Source of the DNA: Acidobacteriota bacterium
GTDB lineage: Bacteria > Acidobacteriota > Vicinamibacteria > Vicinamibacterales > SCN-69-37
Reading direction: 5' to 3'
Assembly: GCA_020853395.1 (NCBI GenBank)
Contig: JADYYY010000009.1
Span: 1 to 64,000, forward strand
Length of the DNA: 64,000 bases
A program made the position numbers and the translations under genes. This document shows positions 63,893 through 64,000 of the stretch, piece after piece. Below the pieces are notes generated by a model, which saw only the letters and a list, made by a program, of their open reading frames with translations, did not search any database and was not told the DNA's origin. Every line of letters begins with the position of its first letter. The stretch's first letter is position 1.

Positions 63893-64000
63893 TCAGAACA
63901 TCAACCCGAGCCGCATCTGGAACACGTTGAACGTGTCGCCCGTGACGTAGTCGCGGTCGCCATCCGCGTTCCCGTCGCCCTTGACGTACAGGTAGTTCGC
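63893..64000 (-). CDS. C-terminal end of an outer-membrane beta-barrel protein (partial)
   Basis: The last 35 codons of a gene entering from the right edge. The peptide ends with NVFQMRLGLMF and a stop at 63893-63895. The alternating hydrophobic pattern with terminal Phe is the BAM recognition signal of outer-membrane barrels. An Asp/Gly-rich turn (KGDGNADGDRDY) precedes the last strand. The protein identity lies outside the window. Confidence 0.7.
   Translation of the reverse strand, partial: ANYLYVKGDGNADGDRDYVTGDTFNVFQMRLGLMF

Overview
The window is about 64 kb of high-GC, gene-dense bacterial chromosome. Gene content fits a didermic, aerobic bacterium: an outer-membrane beta-barrel C-terminus at the right edge, TolC-type efflux, heptose and LPS-type sugar genes, and an NDH-1 operon. 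The housekeeping order, the bL25-CTC ribosomal protein and the many GTG/TTG starts with 4-bp ATGA/GTGA overlaps suggest Acidobacteriota (perhaps a Vicinamibacteria-like lineage). That placement is an inference from gene content only. No prophage, transposase, CRISPR array or classical defence system is visible.

Layout. (1) 1-15.7 kb, minus strand: a housekeeping run read right to left: TPR protein, lipoprotein, ispE, tRNA-Gln, prs, rplY, pth, rpsF-rpsR-rplI-dnaB, alr, radA, PIN-TRAM protein, fused ispDF, gltX, rlmB, and a tRNA-Thr cut by the window edge. (2) 15.8-23.6 kb: envelope-sugar genes, with a Trm112-like peptide, GT9 transferase, O-antigen ligase/polymerase, heptose-7-phosphate kinase and three GT-C membrane transferases. 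(3) 23.7-25.8 kb: purH and a cold-shock gene whose leader carries a strong promoter and an early intrinsic terminator. (4) 26.3-39.1 kb, minus strand: the nuo operon in the order A-B-C-(SIS isomerase)-D-(repeat island)-E-F-H-J-K-L-M-N, with nuoG and nuoI absent and a good sigma70-type promoter upstream of nuoA. (5) 39.1-50.8 kb: surface-polysaccharide genes (GT4, a WecA-type/nucleotide-sugar-binding fusion, methyltransferase, GT2s, DegT aminotransferase, RfbD, Gmd) interleaved with thiS, thiG and smpB. (6) 51.0-55.8 kb: a TetR-TolC-EmrA-EmrB efflux operon with a perfect palindromic operator. (7) 55.8-58.0 kb: pdxA, holB, tRNA-Val and tRNA-Asp. (8) 58.0-60.3 kb: a gene-poor accessory patch with a truncated tRNA-Asp copy, a degenerate 21-bp minisatellite and two orphan small proteins. 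(9) 60.3-64 kb: a DUF2911 protein, then a translationally coupled CYTH / DASS transporter / membrane-protein set and the end of an outer-membrane protein gene.

The most unusual structures are two minisatellite-like elements whose unit lengths are multiples of three (36 bp inside the nuo operon, bounded by a perfect 38-bp inverted repeat built of heptamers; 21 bp beside the tRNA-Asp), a ThiS whose C-terminus runs 12 residues past the reactive Gly-Gly, the terminator-containing cold-shock leader, and a WecA-type transferase fused to a nucleotide-binding module. No complete undescribed defence or mobile system is evident.
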